64,000 nt of DNA from JABIDZ01 sp964619405 (GTDB lineage Archaea; Iainarchaeota; Iainarchaeia; Iainarchaeales; JAAZKV01). This document shows, one piece after another, positions 8,208-15,178 of the stretch. The DNA lies in assembly GCA_964619405.1 (NCBI GenBank), contig CAZUCF010000002.1, forward strand, positions 1 to 64,000, read 5' to 3'. The notes beneath the pieces were generated by a model. The model saw only the letters and a program-made list of their open reading frames with translations. It had not been told where the DNA came from and searched no databases. How positions within the stretch are numbered: the stretch's first letter is position 1; each line of letters starts with the position of its first letter. A program made the translations under genes and the position numbers.

Positions 8208-8292
8208 AGAGTTGGATTAAATCATCATTAATTCAGTAGGGATTTACATCATCACAGGCAATAGAATTAGAAAGATTTATGTTTTTAAATTA
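8208..8292 (+). repeat. Interspersed element, copy A
   Basis: Contains AAATCatcattaattcagtagGGATTT followed by ACATCATCACaGGCAATA and later ATGTTTTTAAATT, matching the copies at 9620-9700 and 11128-11195 with a few changes. It ends just before the methyltransferase start, so it also forms that gene's upstream region. Confidence 0.6.
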
Positions 8293-9030
8293 ATGGACAA
8301 TAATTTAATTATGAATTTAGAAGAAAATAAACAAAATTTATTTGAAATTTATAATAAATCTTCAGAAAAAATGAGTGAAATTAAAGATGATTCAATTGAT
8401 TTAATAATTGCAGATCCACCATGGGGGCTTGGTGTAAAATATGGTAATTTAGTAGATAAGCCTTCGCACGAAAAATATTCTCAAATGATGAAAAAAATTA
8501 TTTTAGAAATTAAACGAGTTCTAAAATCAGAAGGGTTAGTTATTTTTATTTTGCCAAAAGTTGTTAGAAAAATAAATATTATATATGATTATAATAAAGA
8601 ATTTACTAATTTGTTTCAAGAATTAAATTTTTTTAAAATACAAACTTTTGATTTTTTGGTTCACGAAGATGATTTTACTTGTTTGTCTGTAAAAGAAATA
8701 ATTGGTCAAGGGAGAGATTGTCATTCTGAAGAAATTCAAGGAATCGTTTTTTCAAAATTTAATATAAAAACAAAAAATTTTCCAAAAAATAAATATTATG
8801 TTTATGCTTCAAGAGAAGGACATCCTTGTCCTTATCCTATAGAACTCATAAATGATTTATTAGACACATTTTATAATAAAAAGAATAAAGTTTTAGATCC
8901 TTTTATGGGGACAGGAAGTCTTGGTTTAGAAGTTATTAAAAGAAATGGCCAATTTTTTGGTTATGAATTAAATAAAGATTATTTTAAAACTGCAGAAATA
9001 AAAATGGGGAAATTTTGTAAATCCTTATAA
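8293..9030 (+). CDS. Orphan DNA methyltransferase, beta class (DPPW)
   Basis: A 245-residue amino-methyltransferase with motif IV DPPWGLG at residues 41-47 and the AdoMet motif I LDPFMGTGSLGLEV near the C terminus (FMGTG about 204-208). The catalytic motif before the AdoMet motif is the beta-class order; DPPW favours N6-adenine methylation, though N4-cytosine is possible. No restriction nuclease gene is adjacent, so it is probably solitary or part of the accessory stretch. Upstream is interspersed copy A; downstream, convergent, is a RelE-like toxin gene. Confidence 0.85.
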   Translation: MDNNLIMNLEENKQNLFEIYNKSSEKMSEIKDDSIDLIIADPPWGLGVKYGNLVDKPSHEKYSQMMKKIILEIKRVLKSEGLVIFILPKVVRKINIIYDYNKEFTNLFQELNFFKIQTFDFLVHEDDFTCLSVKEIIGQGRDCHSEEIQGIVFSKFNIKTKNFPKNKYYVYASREGHPCPYPIELINDLLDTFYNKKNKVLDPFMGTGSLGLEVIKRNGQFFGYELNKDYFKTAEIKMGKFCKSL

Positions 9031-9035
9031 GGTTT

Positions 9036-9305
9036 TTAGAAAAACTTTTTATACCATTTCTCGTAATCTTTGTGGTTTCCAACAAAGTAAAATCTTACTT
9101 CTTTTTCATAATCAAAAATTCTATAAGTTAATCTATTCTGTCCAACTTCATCAACAAAAAATTTTGCTCTTCCACCAAGGTGTCTTTTTTTTGGGAATTC
9201 AAGAATTTTTCCTATTTTCTTTGCAACCCTTATTTTTGATTCATGATCTAATTTAGCAAAGTGTTCTTTCCACTCTTCGTCATATTTATCAGTGTAAATA
9301 TTTAA
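9036..9305 (-). pseudogene. RelE/ParE-like toxin gene without an in-frame start codon
   Basis: The 89-codon frame reads ...IYTDKYDEEWKEHFAKL... RVAKKIGKIL ... RLTYRIFDYEKEVRFYFVG ... DYEKWYKKFF, a clear RelE-type mRNA interferase. The frame opens immediately after the antitoxin TGA and contains no ATG, GTG or TTG. A GTG at 9309-9307 overlaps the antitoxin stop (GTGA), the expected coupled start, but runs MIKYLH and then hits TGA. Moving one base restores the toxin frame. So it is either frameshifted after codon 6, started at a non-standard codon (ATT), or a sequence error. Confidence 0.8.
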
Positions 9306-9548
9306 TCACTTCACATATTTTGCATATTCTCCAAGAGCTTCATTAGAATTAAGTAATTTTCTTTTTCCCTTTGCTATTTCAGAATCAATTTTATCAAGTT
9401 TTTTGTTAACTATTTCGTTTTCACTTAAATGATGTTGGCCAAAATTCATTATTGCTAGTCTTATTGCTTCTGATTGAGAATTTGCATAACCCTCTTTGAC
9501 CATTGTTTCAACAACTGCTTTTGTTCTTCCTCTTAATATAACATTCAA
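9306..9548 (-). CDS. RelB-like antitoxin
   Basis: An 80-residue protein with a ribbon-helix-helix-like N terminus (VILRGRTKAVVETMVKEGYANSQSEAIRLAIMNF, about 3-36) and a charged C-terminal half suited to toxin wrapping. It lies directly before the RelE-like frame on the same strand, the usual antitoxin-first order. GGTGG about 9 bases before the ATG is the ribosome site, and a dyad lies further upstream at 9601-9617. Confidence 0.8.
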   Translation of the reverse strand: MNVILRGRTKAVVETMVKEGYANSQSEAIRLAIMNFGQHHLSENEIVNKKLDKIDSEIAKGKRKLLNSNEALGEYAKYVK

Positions 9549-9600
9549 TTAAACCACCTATGAATAAGACAAAACAAATGATTTAAATATGCTTTGATTA

Positions 9601-9617
9601 TGATTCAATTTGAATCA
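9601..9617. promoter_or_regulatory. Dyad, possible antitoxin operator
   Basis: TGATTCAA-T-TTGAATCA is a perfect 8+1+8 inverted repeat about 53 bp upstream of the RelB-like start. A TATA-like ATTTAAAT lies between them on the minus strand. Autoregulation by the antitoxin is inferred from position only. Confidence 0.5.
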
Positions 9618-9619
9618 AT

Positions 9620-9700
9620 TATAAATCCCTATGTGGTTTCAAGGTATTTACTTCATCACCAGCAAAATAATGTTTTTGAATTGATTTTTAAATCCAAGTT
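9620..9700 (+). repeat. Interspersed element, copy B
   Basis: ATAAATCCC...AAGGTATTTACTTCATCACC AGCAAAATAATGTTTTTGAATTG (given in two parts) matches copy C at 11128-11195 almost base for base in its 3' half. It ends 15 bp before the glycosyltransferase start. Confidence 0.7.
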
Positions 9701-9714
9701 TTATATTATTTCAT

Positions 9715-10416
9715 ATGGTTAATTCGGTTGTTATTGTGCCTGCACACAATGAAGGCCCAAGAATATCTAGTGTATTAAGTGTTCTTTCAAAAGCAATGCG
9801 TCAAGGGATAATAAAAAAAGTTATTGTTGTAAATGATGGGAGTATAGATAATACTGTGGAGCAGGTTAGAAAATTTCCTAATGTGGAATTAATACATTTT
9901 TCTGAAAATAAAGGAAAAGGTTCCGCATTAATGGCTGGTTTTAGAAAAGCAATTTCTGATAAAGCGGATTTTGCCATTACTATTGATGCTGATTTAAAAG
10001 GATTTAACATTCAAAGAATAAAAGAATTAATCAAATCTATAAAAAATCATGATATGTCAATTGGTTTACGAGAAAATACTTTTTCTGGAGTTAAATGGAG
10101 GGAATGGCTTGCAATACATACTAGTGGGGAAAGAATATTTAGGGTTTCGTCTTTGTCAGAAGTAATAAATAATCCTGAGTTCAAAAAATTTATTAAAAAA
10201 AGAAGGAGGTTTGGTTTTGATTTATCACTTAGCATAATTTATAGTAAAACAGGAAGAAAAATAAATTTAGTAAAACTGCCTGGTGTTACTCACACATCGA
10301 AAAAAATAAAAATTGGTAAATATAGGGGTTCATTTCAAAATTTAAAAATGAATTTTCAATGGGTAAAAAATGGAATCGCGGCAAAAAGAACCGCGTCTAA
10401 AATGAAACACAAATAA
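9715..10416 (+). CDS. Family 2 glycosyltransferase
   Basis: The 233-residue protein has the GT-A signature of GT2 enzymes: VIVPAHNEGPRI at the N terminus, VIVVNDGSIDNT, then NKGKGSALMAGF and the metal-binding DAD in TIDADLKGF. No transmembrane segment is obvious, so it is likely a soluble or peripheral enzyme. Sugar donor and acceptor are unknown. It sits alone on the plus strand between two toxin-antitoxin loci; no other sugar genes are near. Confidence 0.88.
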   Translation: MVNSVVIVPAHNEGPRISSVLSVLSKAMRQGIIKKVIVVNDGSIDNTVEQVRKFPNVELIHFSENKGKGSALMAGFRKAISDKADFAITIDADLKGFNIQRIKELIKSIKNHDMSIGLRENTFSGVKWREWLAIHTSGERIFRVSSLSEVINNPEFKKFIKKRRRFGFDLSLSIIYSKTGRKINLVKLPGVTHTSKKIKIGKYRGSFQNLKMNFQWVKNGIAAKRTASKMKHK

Positions 10417-10429
10417 TTATTTACAAATC

Positions 10430-10840
10430 TTATAAGTGTCCTGATTCTTTTAACATTTCTTCAGTAGTAAAAATTTTTATTCTGTTTTGTTTTTTGAATT
10501 CTTTGTCATTGCTCCAAATCTTAGTGTCTTTGTACAATGCACAAGCAAGGTATAATAGATCTTTCTTATCTTCAATAAGTGAAGTTGCTGCTGGAATAAA
10601 TGGTGTTAGTTCATCATCATTAACAATTGTTATTTGCACAAGTATTCTTGCAAGTAGATTTGAAAAATTTGAATCACTAAGACCACTCTTCTTTTTGATT
10701 ATGGGGAAATATTTTTGTAATTCTGTTAACATAAAAGAAGGTGTATATAATTCAAATTTGGGATTAAAAAATAATTTTCTTGTATTAGAATCTTTTATCA
10801 AACAAGCAAATAAAACATTTGCATCAACGGTTATATTCAT
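10430..10840 (-). CDS. VapC-like PIN-domain toxin
   Basis: PIN ribonucleases of VapBC systems cleave tRNA or rRNA. From the ATG at 10840 the protein starts MNITVDANVLFACLI (first acidic residue in VDAN). It continues with FMLTELQKYFP and ends with DKKDLLYLACALYKDTKIWSNDKEFKK, where the D-x-x-YLACAL and SNDKEF acidic positions complete the active site. The frame is open to 10879, but the internal ATG overlaps the antitoxin gene by 17 bp, as expected for a coupled pair. Confidence 0.85.
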   Translation of the reverse strand: MNITVDANVLFACLIKDSNTRKLFFNPKFELYTPSFMLTELQKYFPIIKKKSGLSDSNFSNLLARILVQITIVNDDELTPFIPAATSLIEDKKDLLYLACALYKDTKIWSNDKEFKKQNRIKIFTTEEMLKESGHL

Positions 10841-11066
10841 TGAGCAATTCCTCTGCATGTTTGGCCATTGCCATATCAATTTTTTTATTTATTTCACTAA
10901 AATCACTCATCTTCAAATTGCTTTTTTTTGCAATTCTTTCAGCTTCTTCAAAATCATTAAGCTTACGTTCAATAATTGTTCTAATAGCACTTGACCATTT
11001 AACATGTTTGTGTTTATTCATTCTTACTTTTGTTTCAGCAGGAATTGAAAGAGTTAAATTAACCAT
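10824..11066 (-). CDS. VapB-like antitoxin
   Basis: An 80-residue protein with an N-terminal ribbon-helix-helix-like domain (LTLSIPAETKVRMNKHKHVKWSSAIRTII) and an acidic/basic helical tail. It overlaps the start of the PIN toxin gene. Two inverted repeats lie directly upstream (11072-11113). Confidence 0.85.
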   Translation of the reverse strand: MVNLTLSIPAETKVRMNKHKHVKWSSAIRTIIERKLNDFEEAERIAKKSNLKMSDFSEINKKIDMAMAKHAEELLNEYNR

Positions 11067-11071
11067 AATAT

Positions 11072-11113
11072 CACATAATTATTATGTGTAAAAACATATT
11101 TAATAATATGTTT
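11072..11113. promoter_or_regulatory. Two dyads upstream of vapB-like gene
   Basis: CACATAAT-T-ATTATGTG (11072-11088) and AAACATATT-taat-AATATGTTT (11092-11113) are both perfect inverted repeats and lie 6-47 bp before the antitoxin start, covering the TATA region. This is the arrangement of a VapB autoregulatory operator; function is inferred. Confidence 0.65.
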
Positions 11114-11127
11114 TAAGAATTTGAATT

Positions 11128-11195
11128 TATAAATCCATATAAGAGTTTTAGGGATTTACTTCATCACCAGCAAATAATGTTTTTAATTTTAACAA
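11128..11195 (+). repeat. Interspersed element, copy C
   Basis: AAATCC-(14 bp)-GGGATTT forms a short stem and is followed by ACTTCATCACCAGCAAATAA and TGTTTTTAATTTTAAC, the same order as copies A and B. No gene starts downstream on this strand, which argues against it being simply a promoter. Confidence 0.7.
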
Positions 11196-11287
11196 CAAGG
11201 GCATTTTGATTTTTTATTCAATTTTTTGTTCACGCATGAAATCAAAACAATTTTGTGCATGACAAAATATGGTTATTTACATTTTTA

Positions 11288-11421
11288 TAATCTATTATTG
11301 TTTAGAATATTTGCTTTTTCTATTATTGTTTAGAATATTTTGTTTTTTTAATTATTGTTTAGAATATTTTGTTTTTCTATTATTGTTTACAATGTTTTGT
11401 TTCTTCATTATTGTTTATTAT
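11288..11421. repeat. 29-30 bp minisatellite with ATTATTGTTTAGAATATTTT
   Basis: Four to five copies of (C/A)TATTATTGTTTAGAATATTT(TG)TTTTT, the later ones diverging. It lies in the gene-poor stretch 11196-11379 and continues into the last codons of the ThiI-like gene, where it encodes the poorly conserved tail (NNNEETKHCKQ). No other feature seen in 11196-11287. Confidence 0.85.
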
Positions 11422-12057
11422 TTTTTCGAATTCAATGTTTTTAGTATTTTTTTCAACAACTTTTTTTAAAGCACTTTCAACTAGTTCTTCCATTTTGCAT
11501 TTTTTCATTTCTTCTTTTACTTTTCCAATGCTTGTTTTTGTTCTTGGTTTTCCTGTTGCGAGAACATCACACATTTCTTTTCCTTTGGAAATATCAAAAA
11601 AGTTTTGTTTTATTGATAAATCAATTATCTCTTGTTTTGAAAAAAATAATAATGGTCTAAGAATTTCTATTTCAACTTGAGAGTTAATTGTGTTTAAGTT
11701 GCTTATTGTTTGCGAGCTTACTTGTCCAATGCTTTCGCCTGTTATTAAAAAATTAGTATTATTTTTTTGAGCAATTTTTTCGCTTACCTTCATGAAAAAT
11801 ATTTTCATTAAAACAAAATAGTATTCTCTGTATGTTGTATCAGCAATTTTTTGTAATTCTTCTCCAACATTAACAACAATCATTTTTTTTATTCCAAGTT
11901 TTTTTGCGCTAGCAAGACTTTTTAGTTCAGGCGTATTATCTGTAAAAGGTTCTTGTGAAAAATGAATTGCTTCTAAATCAAGTCTTTCTTTTAACAAGTA
12001 ACCAGCTATTGGGCTATCAATGCCACCACTCAACAACAATAATGCTTTTTGTTTCAT
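11380..12057 (-). CDS. thiI: ThiI-like PP-loop tRNA sulfurtransferase lacking a THUMP domain
   Basis: ThiI activates tRNA uridine-8 with ATP for 4-thiouridine formation. This 225-residue protein contains only the PP-loop AMP-transferase part: SGGIDSP (10-16), EAIHFSQEPFT and the ThiI-specific GESIGQVSSQT. The THUMP RNA-binding and rhodanese domains are absent. Stand-alone ThiI catalytic domains occur in archaea; a partner would have to supply tRNA binding. Part of the C-terminal tail is encoded by a minisatellite and is probably not functional. Confidence 0.85.
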   Translation of the reverse strand: MKQKALLLLSGGIDSPIAGYLLKERLDLEAIHFSQEPFTDNTPELKSLASAKKLGIKKMIVVNVGEELQKIADTTYREYYFVLMKIFFMKVSEKIAQKNNTNFLITGESIGQVSSQTISNLNTINSQVEIEILRPLLFFSKQEIIDLSIKQNFFDISKGKEMCDVLATGKPRTKTSIGKVKEEMKKCKMEELVESALKKVVEKNTKNIEFEKIINNNEETKHCKQ

Positions 12058-12171
12058 AACGATTTTTTGTGAAAAAAGATTAATTAAGTGTTTGTAAAAA
12101 AAGTTTTTCGTTTATTGGAAAATTGTGAAAAATAAAGAAGTTGTTTTTTTATTTAATTAGTTTTTTTAAAA

Positions 12172-12558
12172 TTATTTTTTTCTATTTATTTTTATGTTGT
12201 TTCCGTATTGATGGTATTCTATTTCATCACCAGATTTTAACTCAAACTCTGGTTTTGGTGCATCATAAGTTTCAAAATTCTCTGTATTCATTACATTTAC
12301 TATGTTTCCTACAACAGCAACTACTTGCCCATTTTGTTTTAACAAGATTGGTTGTTCTACTTCAACATCAGTTCCTTTTAACAAGCCTCTTTTTTGTCCT
12401 GTAAAAATATTAAATGCAACAATTCTTACTTTTGCTGCTCCGTGTTTTCCTGGCTTTGATTTTTCAGTGCTTTTAACTTGACAAACTTCTTCGTCTATTA
12501 AAACATAATTACCAGGTTTTAATGTTCCTGCTTGCACAAATTTTTTTTCATCAACCAT
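12172..12558 (-). CDS. eif5a: Translation factor aIF5A
   Basis: aIF5A relieves stalled ribosomes and carries hypusine on a conserved lysine. The 128-residue protein has SKPGKHGAAKVRIVAFN, with the modified lysine expected at K38 (PGKHG), followed by an OB-fold C-terminal domain (QVVAVVGNIVNVMNTENFETYD). Length is standard. It stands alone on the minus strand and is divergent from the NYN gene. Confidence 0.97.
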   Translation of the reverse strand: MVDEKKFVQAGTLKPGNYVLIDEEVCQVKSTEKSKPGKHGAAKVRIVAFNIFTGQKRGLLKGTDVEVEQPILLKQNGQVVAVVGNIVNVMNTENFETYDAPKPEFELKSGDEIEYHQYGNNIKINRKK

Positions 12559-12689
12559 AAACTCACTTCAATATAAAAATAATTAATTGAGTTGAATTTA
12601 AAAAGCTAATTGTTCTCCTTTTTTGTTTTTTTGTTTGAATAAAAGCTTTTTTATATTATTCACTCTTATTATAATTGTTGTTGGTGGTT

Positions 12690-13148
12690 TTTGTGCTTGG
12701 AAAGAGATTGAAAAATTTGTTAGAACACAGAGAAAAACGAGTAGCTATTTTTGTTGATGGCCCGAACTTGTTGAGAAAAGAGTTTGGTATTGATTTAGAG
12801 ATGATTAAAAAAGAAGCTCAAAAGTTTGGTTCTATTAAAATTGGTAAGGTTTATTTGAATCAATTTGCTTCTAATAAATTGGTTGAGGCTGTTGTTAATC
12901 AGGGTTTTGAACCAATTATTACTACTACTGATGTTGATGTTGCGATGGCTTGTGATGCTACTGAAACAGTTTTTAACGAGCATGTTGATGTAATGATTTT
13001 TGCTACAAGGGATAGTGATTTTTTGCCTGCTTTGATTAAAGCTAAGAATCGGGGTAAAGAAACTGTTGCAATAATGGCTGAAGAAATGAGTGCTTCTGCT
13101 TTAAAAAATACTGCTGATAATGTTGTTTTTTTAAAAAATAAAAAGTGA
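12690..13148 (+). CDS. NYN/DUF88-family (LabA-like) putative ribonuclease
   Basis: A protein of about 150 residues with a PIN-like NYN fold: VAIFVDGPNLLRKEF (catalytic D), TTDVDVAMACDATE, DVMIFATRDSDFLPALIKAKNRGKETVAI. It matches the archaeal TIGR00288 group. Enzymes of the fold cleave RNA; the substrate is unknown. GTG at 12690 follows GGTGG and is the likely start, though TTG codons upstream keep the frame open to 12675. It leads an operon with DUF2226-like, roadblock-like, MinD and Lsm genes. Confidence 0.85.
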   Translation, partial: FVLGKRLKNLLEHREKRVAIFVDGPNLLRKEFGIDLEMIKKEAQKFGSIKIGKVYLNQFASNKLVEAVVNQGFEPIITTTDVDVAMACDATETVFNEHVDVMIFATRDSDFLPALIKAKNRGKETVAIMAEEMSASALKNTADNVVFLKNKK

Positions 13149-13153
13149 TTTTT

Positions 13154-13609
13154 ATGAATTTTCCAGTTGGAGATATTATTGCGAGAGCGCCTTTACCAAT
13201 AGACATTTTGACTGTTTCAAATGAATTAAAAAAAATTAGTTTTAATGGTTATATTGTAATGTCTGTTAAGGGTTCTTGTTTTGAAGAGGGAGTATTGTTT
13301 TTTAGAGATGGTGATTTTTGTGCGGGTATTGTTGAGTGTTTGTTTCTTGAAAAAGTTTTTAAGGGGGATTCTGCTTTAGAATATATTTTGAATCAAACTA
13401 TTGGCAATGGTTTTTTTCAAACAGTTCAATTATCAAGGAGTCAAGTTGATTTAATAACTGCTTTTGATGAAAAATTATTGTTTTTGAACAAAATAAATTT
13501 AAAAGAACTTCCAAAGCTAATTCCTAGTACTTTCAAAGATAATTTTGTTTTACAAGACGAAAGCATAAATGTTTTAGAAAAGTATGGTTTGAATTCATTA
13601 AAAAAATAA
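13154..13609 (+). CDS. DUF2226-like protein
   Basis: A 151-residue protein starting MNFPVGDIIARAPLPIDIL, with LKKISFNGYIVMSVKG and GVLFFRDGDFCAGI. This arrangement, in which a 'can be read out' beta segment follows an F-x-G-Y motif, resembles archaeal DUF2226 / DUF4388-type domains found in signalling or gliding-related proteins. The assignment is tentative. The start ATG overlaps the upstream gene's ribosome site (GTGATTTTTATG), so translation is coupled to the NYN gene. Confidence 0.55.
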   Translation: MNFPVGDIIARAPLPIDILTVSNELKKISFNGYIVMSVKGSCFEEGVLFFRDGDFCAGIVECLFLEKVFKGDSALEYILNQTIGNGFFQTVQLSRSQVDLITAFDEKLLFLNKINLKELPKLIPSTFKDNFVLQDESINVLEKYGLNSLKK

Positions 13610-13618
13610 AGTGGTTGT

Positions 13619-14095
13619 ATGTTTGGTAGTATTTTTAGAAAAATTTCTTTTGGTTTTAATAGGGATGAGACATCAAAACCATTAGCGCAAGTAGAATTCT
13701 TAAAAGATTTTTTGTCAAAGCACAATTATGTTTTTTCTAAGGACTTTCAAGAAAATCTTGAAATATTAAAAAGAAAGCATTTGGTTGATTCGTTTATTGT
13801 TACTAATTTTGATGGTAGTGTTATTGTTTCAAGTGAAAATAGTGTTAGTTCTGAGGGGATAACTGGCACGGCAATGCTTTCTTATATTAAAAGCGAGCTT
13901 CCTGATAGTGACACAGTTCTTATTAAAAGAGAGAATAATTGGTTCATGCTTTTTAATTTAAACAAAAAAGTTTTTATTGTTGAGGCTGGTAGCGAATTAT
14001 CAAATATTGAGTTAAAAGCACTTGCTTTAGAATTAAGTATTCTTTTAGATGAAAACAAAGTTTCTTTAAAAGAAAAACAAGTGATGAGGGAATAA
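13619..14095 (+). CDS. Roadblock/LC7-like domain protein
   Basis: The 158-residue protein has a helical N-terminal region (about 20-60) and a core LVDSFIVTNFDGSVIVSSENS, then DSDTVLIKRENNWFMLFNLNKKVFIVEAGSEL, the strand pattern of a roadblock/longin-like dimerisation domain. In archaea such proteins often act with small GTPases or MinD-type ATPases, and MinD follows here 1 bp after the stop. Function otherwise unknown. Confidence 0.6.
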   Translation: MFGSIFRKISFGFNRDETSKPLAQVEFLKDFLSKHNYVFSKDFQENLEILKRKHLVDSFIVTNFDGSVIVSSENSVSSEGITGTAMLSYIKSELPDSDTVLIKRENNWFMLFNLNKKVFIVEAGSELSNIELKALALELSILLDENKVSLKEKQVMRE

Positions 14096-14096
14096 T

Positions 14097-14876
14097 ATGG
14101 CTAGGGTTATTACAATTGCTTCTGGTAAAGGGGGAACAGGAAAAACAACTTTAACAGCTAACTTAGGAATTTGTTTGTCAAAATTAGGTAAAAAAGTTTT
14201 GCTCGTTGATGCTGATGTAGCAATGGCAAACTTGTCATTAATATTGGGTATGCAGAGTTCTCCAATAACATTGCATGATGTTTTGCTTGGTGAAGCGCAA
14301 GTACATGATTCTATTTATGATGGGCCTGAAGGAGTTCATTTTATTCCTTCTGGTTTGAGCCTTGATAATTACAAGAGAGTTGATAGTGAGAGGTTGTCTA
14401 GTATAATAAGAGAACTTGAAGACAATTATGATTATATTTTATTAGATGCTGCTGCTGGGATAGAAAAAAATGTTTTGAGTGCGTTTTCTGCTTCGCAAGA
14501 AACATTGCTTGTGACAATGCCTACTTCTCCAGCAATAGCTGATGCTTTGAAAACAAAACTAGTTGCTCAAAGGTTAGGTAGTAAAGTAATTGGGATAGTA
14601 ATTAATTTTGTTATGAATGAGAAAGGTGAGATTACGAGACAAGAAGCATCAAGTATTTTAGAGCTTCCAGTTTATGGTTCCGTTCCTTATGACCCTGAAG
14701 TGAGGAAAAGTTTTATGCAACAAAAAATTGCTCCAGTGGCAATAAGAAAACCTGATGCATTATCTTCTCAAGAGTTCATGAAGATTGCTTCAAGGCTAAC
14801 GGGATTAAAACAACAAGAAACAGTTGTTGAGAAAAAAGGTTTTTTCTCTAGATTGTTTTCAAAATTTAGGAGATGA
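14097..14876 (+). CDS. minD: MinD/ParA-family ATPase
   Basis: The 259-residue protein has the deviant Walker A SGKGGTGKTT (9-18), VLLVDADVAMANLSL, and a Walker-B-like YILLDAAAG, all standard for MinD. The C terminus (KKGFFSRLFSKFRR) is an amphipathic basic helix like the membrane-targeting sequence of bacterial MinD, so membrane association is likely. No MinE, MinC or FtsZ is nearby; the partner may be the adjacent roadblock-like or DUF2226-like protein. Confidence 0.92.
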   Translation: MARVITIASGKGGTGKTTLTANLGICLSKLGKKVLLVDADVAMANLSLILGMQSSPITLHDVLLGEAQVHDSIYDGPEGVHFIPSGLSLDNYKRVDSERLSSIIRELEDNYDYILLDAAAGIEKNVLSAFSASQETLLVTMPTSPAIADALKTKLVAQRLGSKVIGIVINFVMNEKGEITRQEASSILELPVYGSVPYDPEVRKSFMQQKIAPVAIRKPDALSSQEFMKIASRLTGLKQQETVVEKKGFFSRLFSKFRR

Positions 14877-14885
14877 GGTGAAATT

Positions 14886-15104
14886 ATGGAAAACAGACCG
14901 TTCGATTTGTTAAACAATTCAATAAACAAAGAAGTTTTAATAGTTTTAAAGGGGGATCGTCAAATAAGAGGAATTTTGAAAGCATATGATGTTCATATGA
15001 ATCTTCACCTTGAAAATGCTAATGAATTAATTGATGGGGAAATGAAAACTAATTATGGAAAAGTTTTTGTTAGGGGTGACAACGTAATACTAATTACTCC
15101 TTAA
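14886..15104 (+). CDS. Lsm (Sm-like) RNA-binding protein
   Basis: Archaeal Lsm proteins form heptameric rings that bind U-rich RNA. The 72-residue protein shows Sm1 (LIVLKGDRQIRGILKAYDVHMNLHL pattern) and Sm2 (GKVFVRGDNVILI). GAGGTGAAATT precedes the ATG. It ends the NYN-to-MinD operon and is followed by a hairpin terminator. Confidence 0.93.
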   Translation: MENRPFDLLNNSINKEVLIVLKGDRQIRGILKAYDVHMNLHLENANELIDGEMKTNYGKVFVRGDNVILITP

Positions 15105-15108
15105 AAGC

Positions 15109-15147
15109 TGTTTTTAAGGATTTTTTTTGATCCTAAAAACATTTTTA
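15109..15147 (+). terminator. Hairpin plus T-run after lsm
   Basis: TGTTTTTAaGGAT, a T-rich loop, then ATCCTAAAAACA form a stem of about 12 bp, followed by TTTTTATT. It begins a few bases after the Lsm stop and separates the operon from the coiled-coil gene. Confidence 0.6.
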
Positions 15148-15178
15148 TTAAACAAAAACTATTTTTATATTGATTTTA

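Noticed and set aside
12210..12240. TTTCATCACCAGATTTTAA as a fourth copy of the interspersed element
   Set aside because: It lies inside the conserved aIF5A coding sequence and lacks the AAATCC stem and the downstream AATGTTTTT part.
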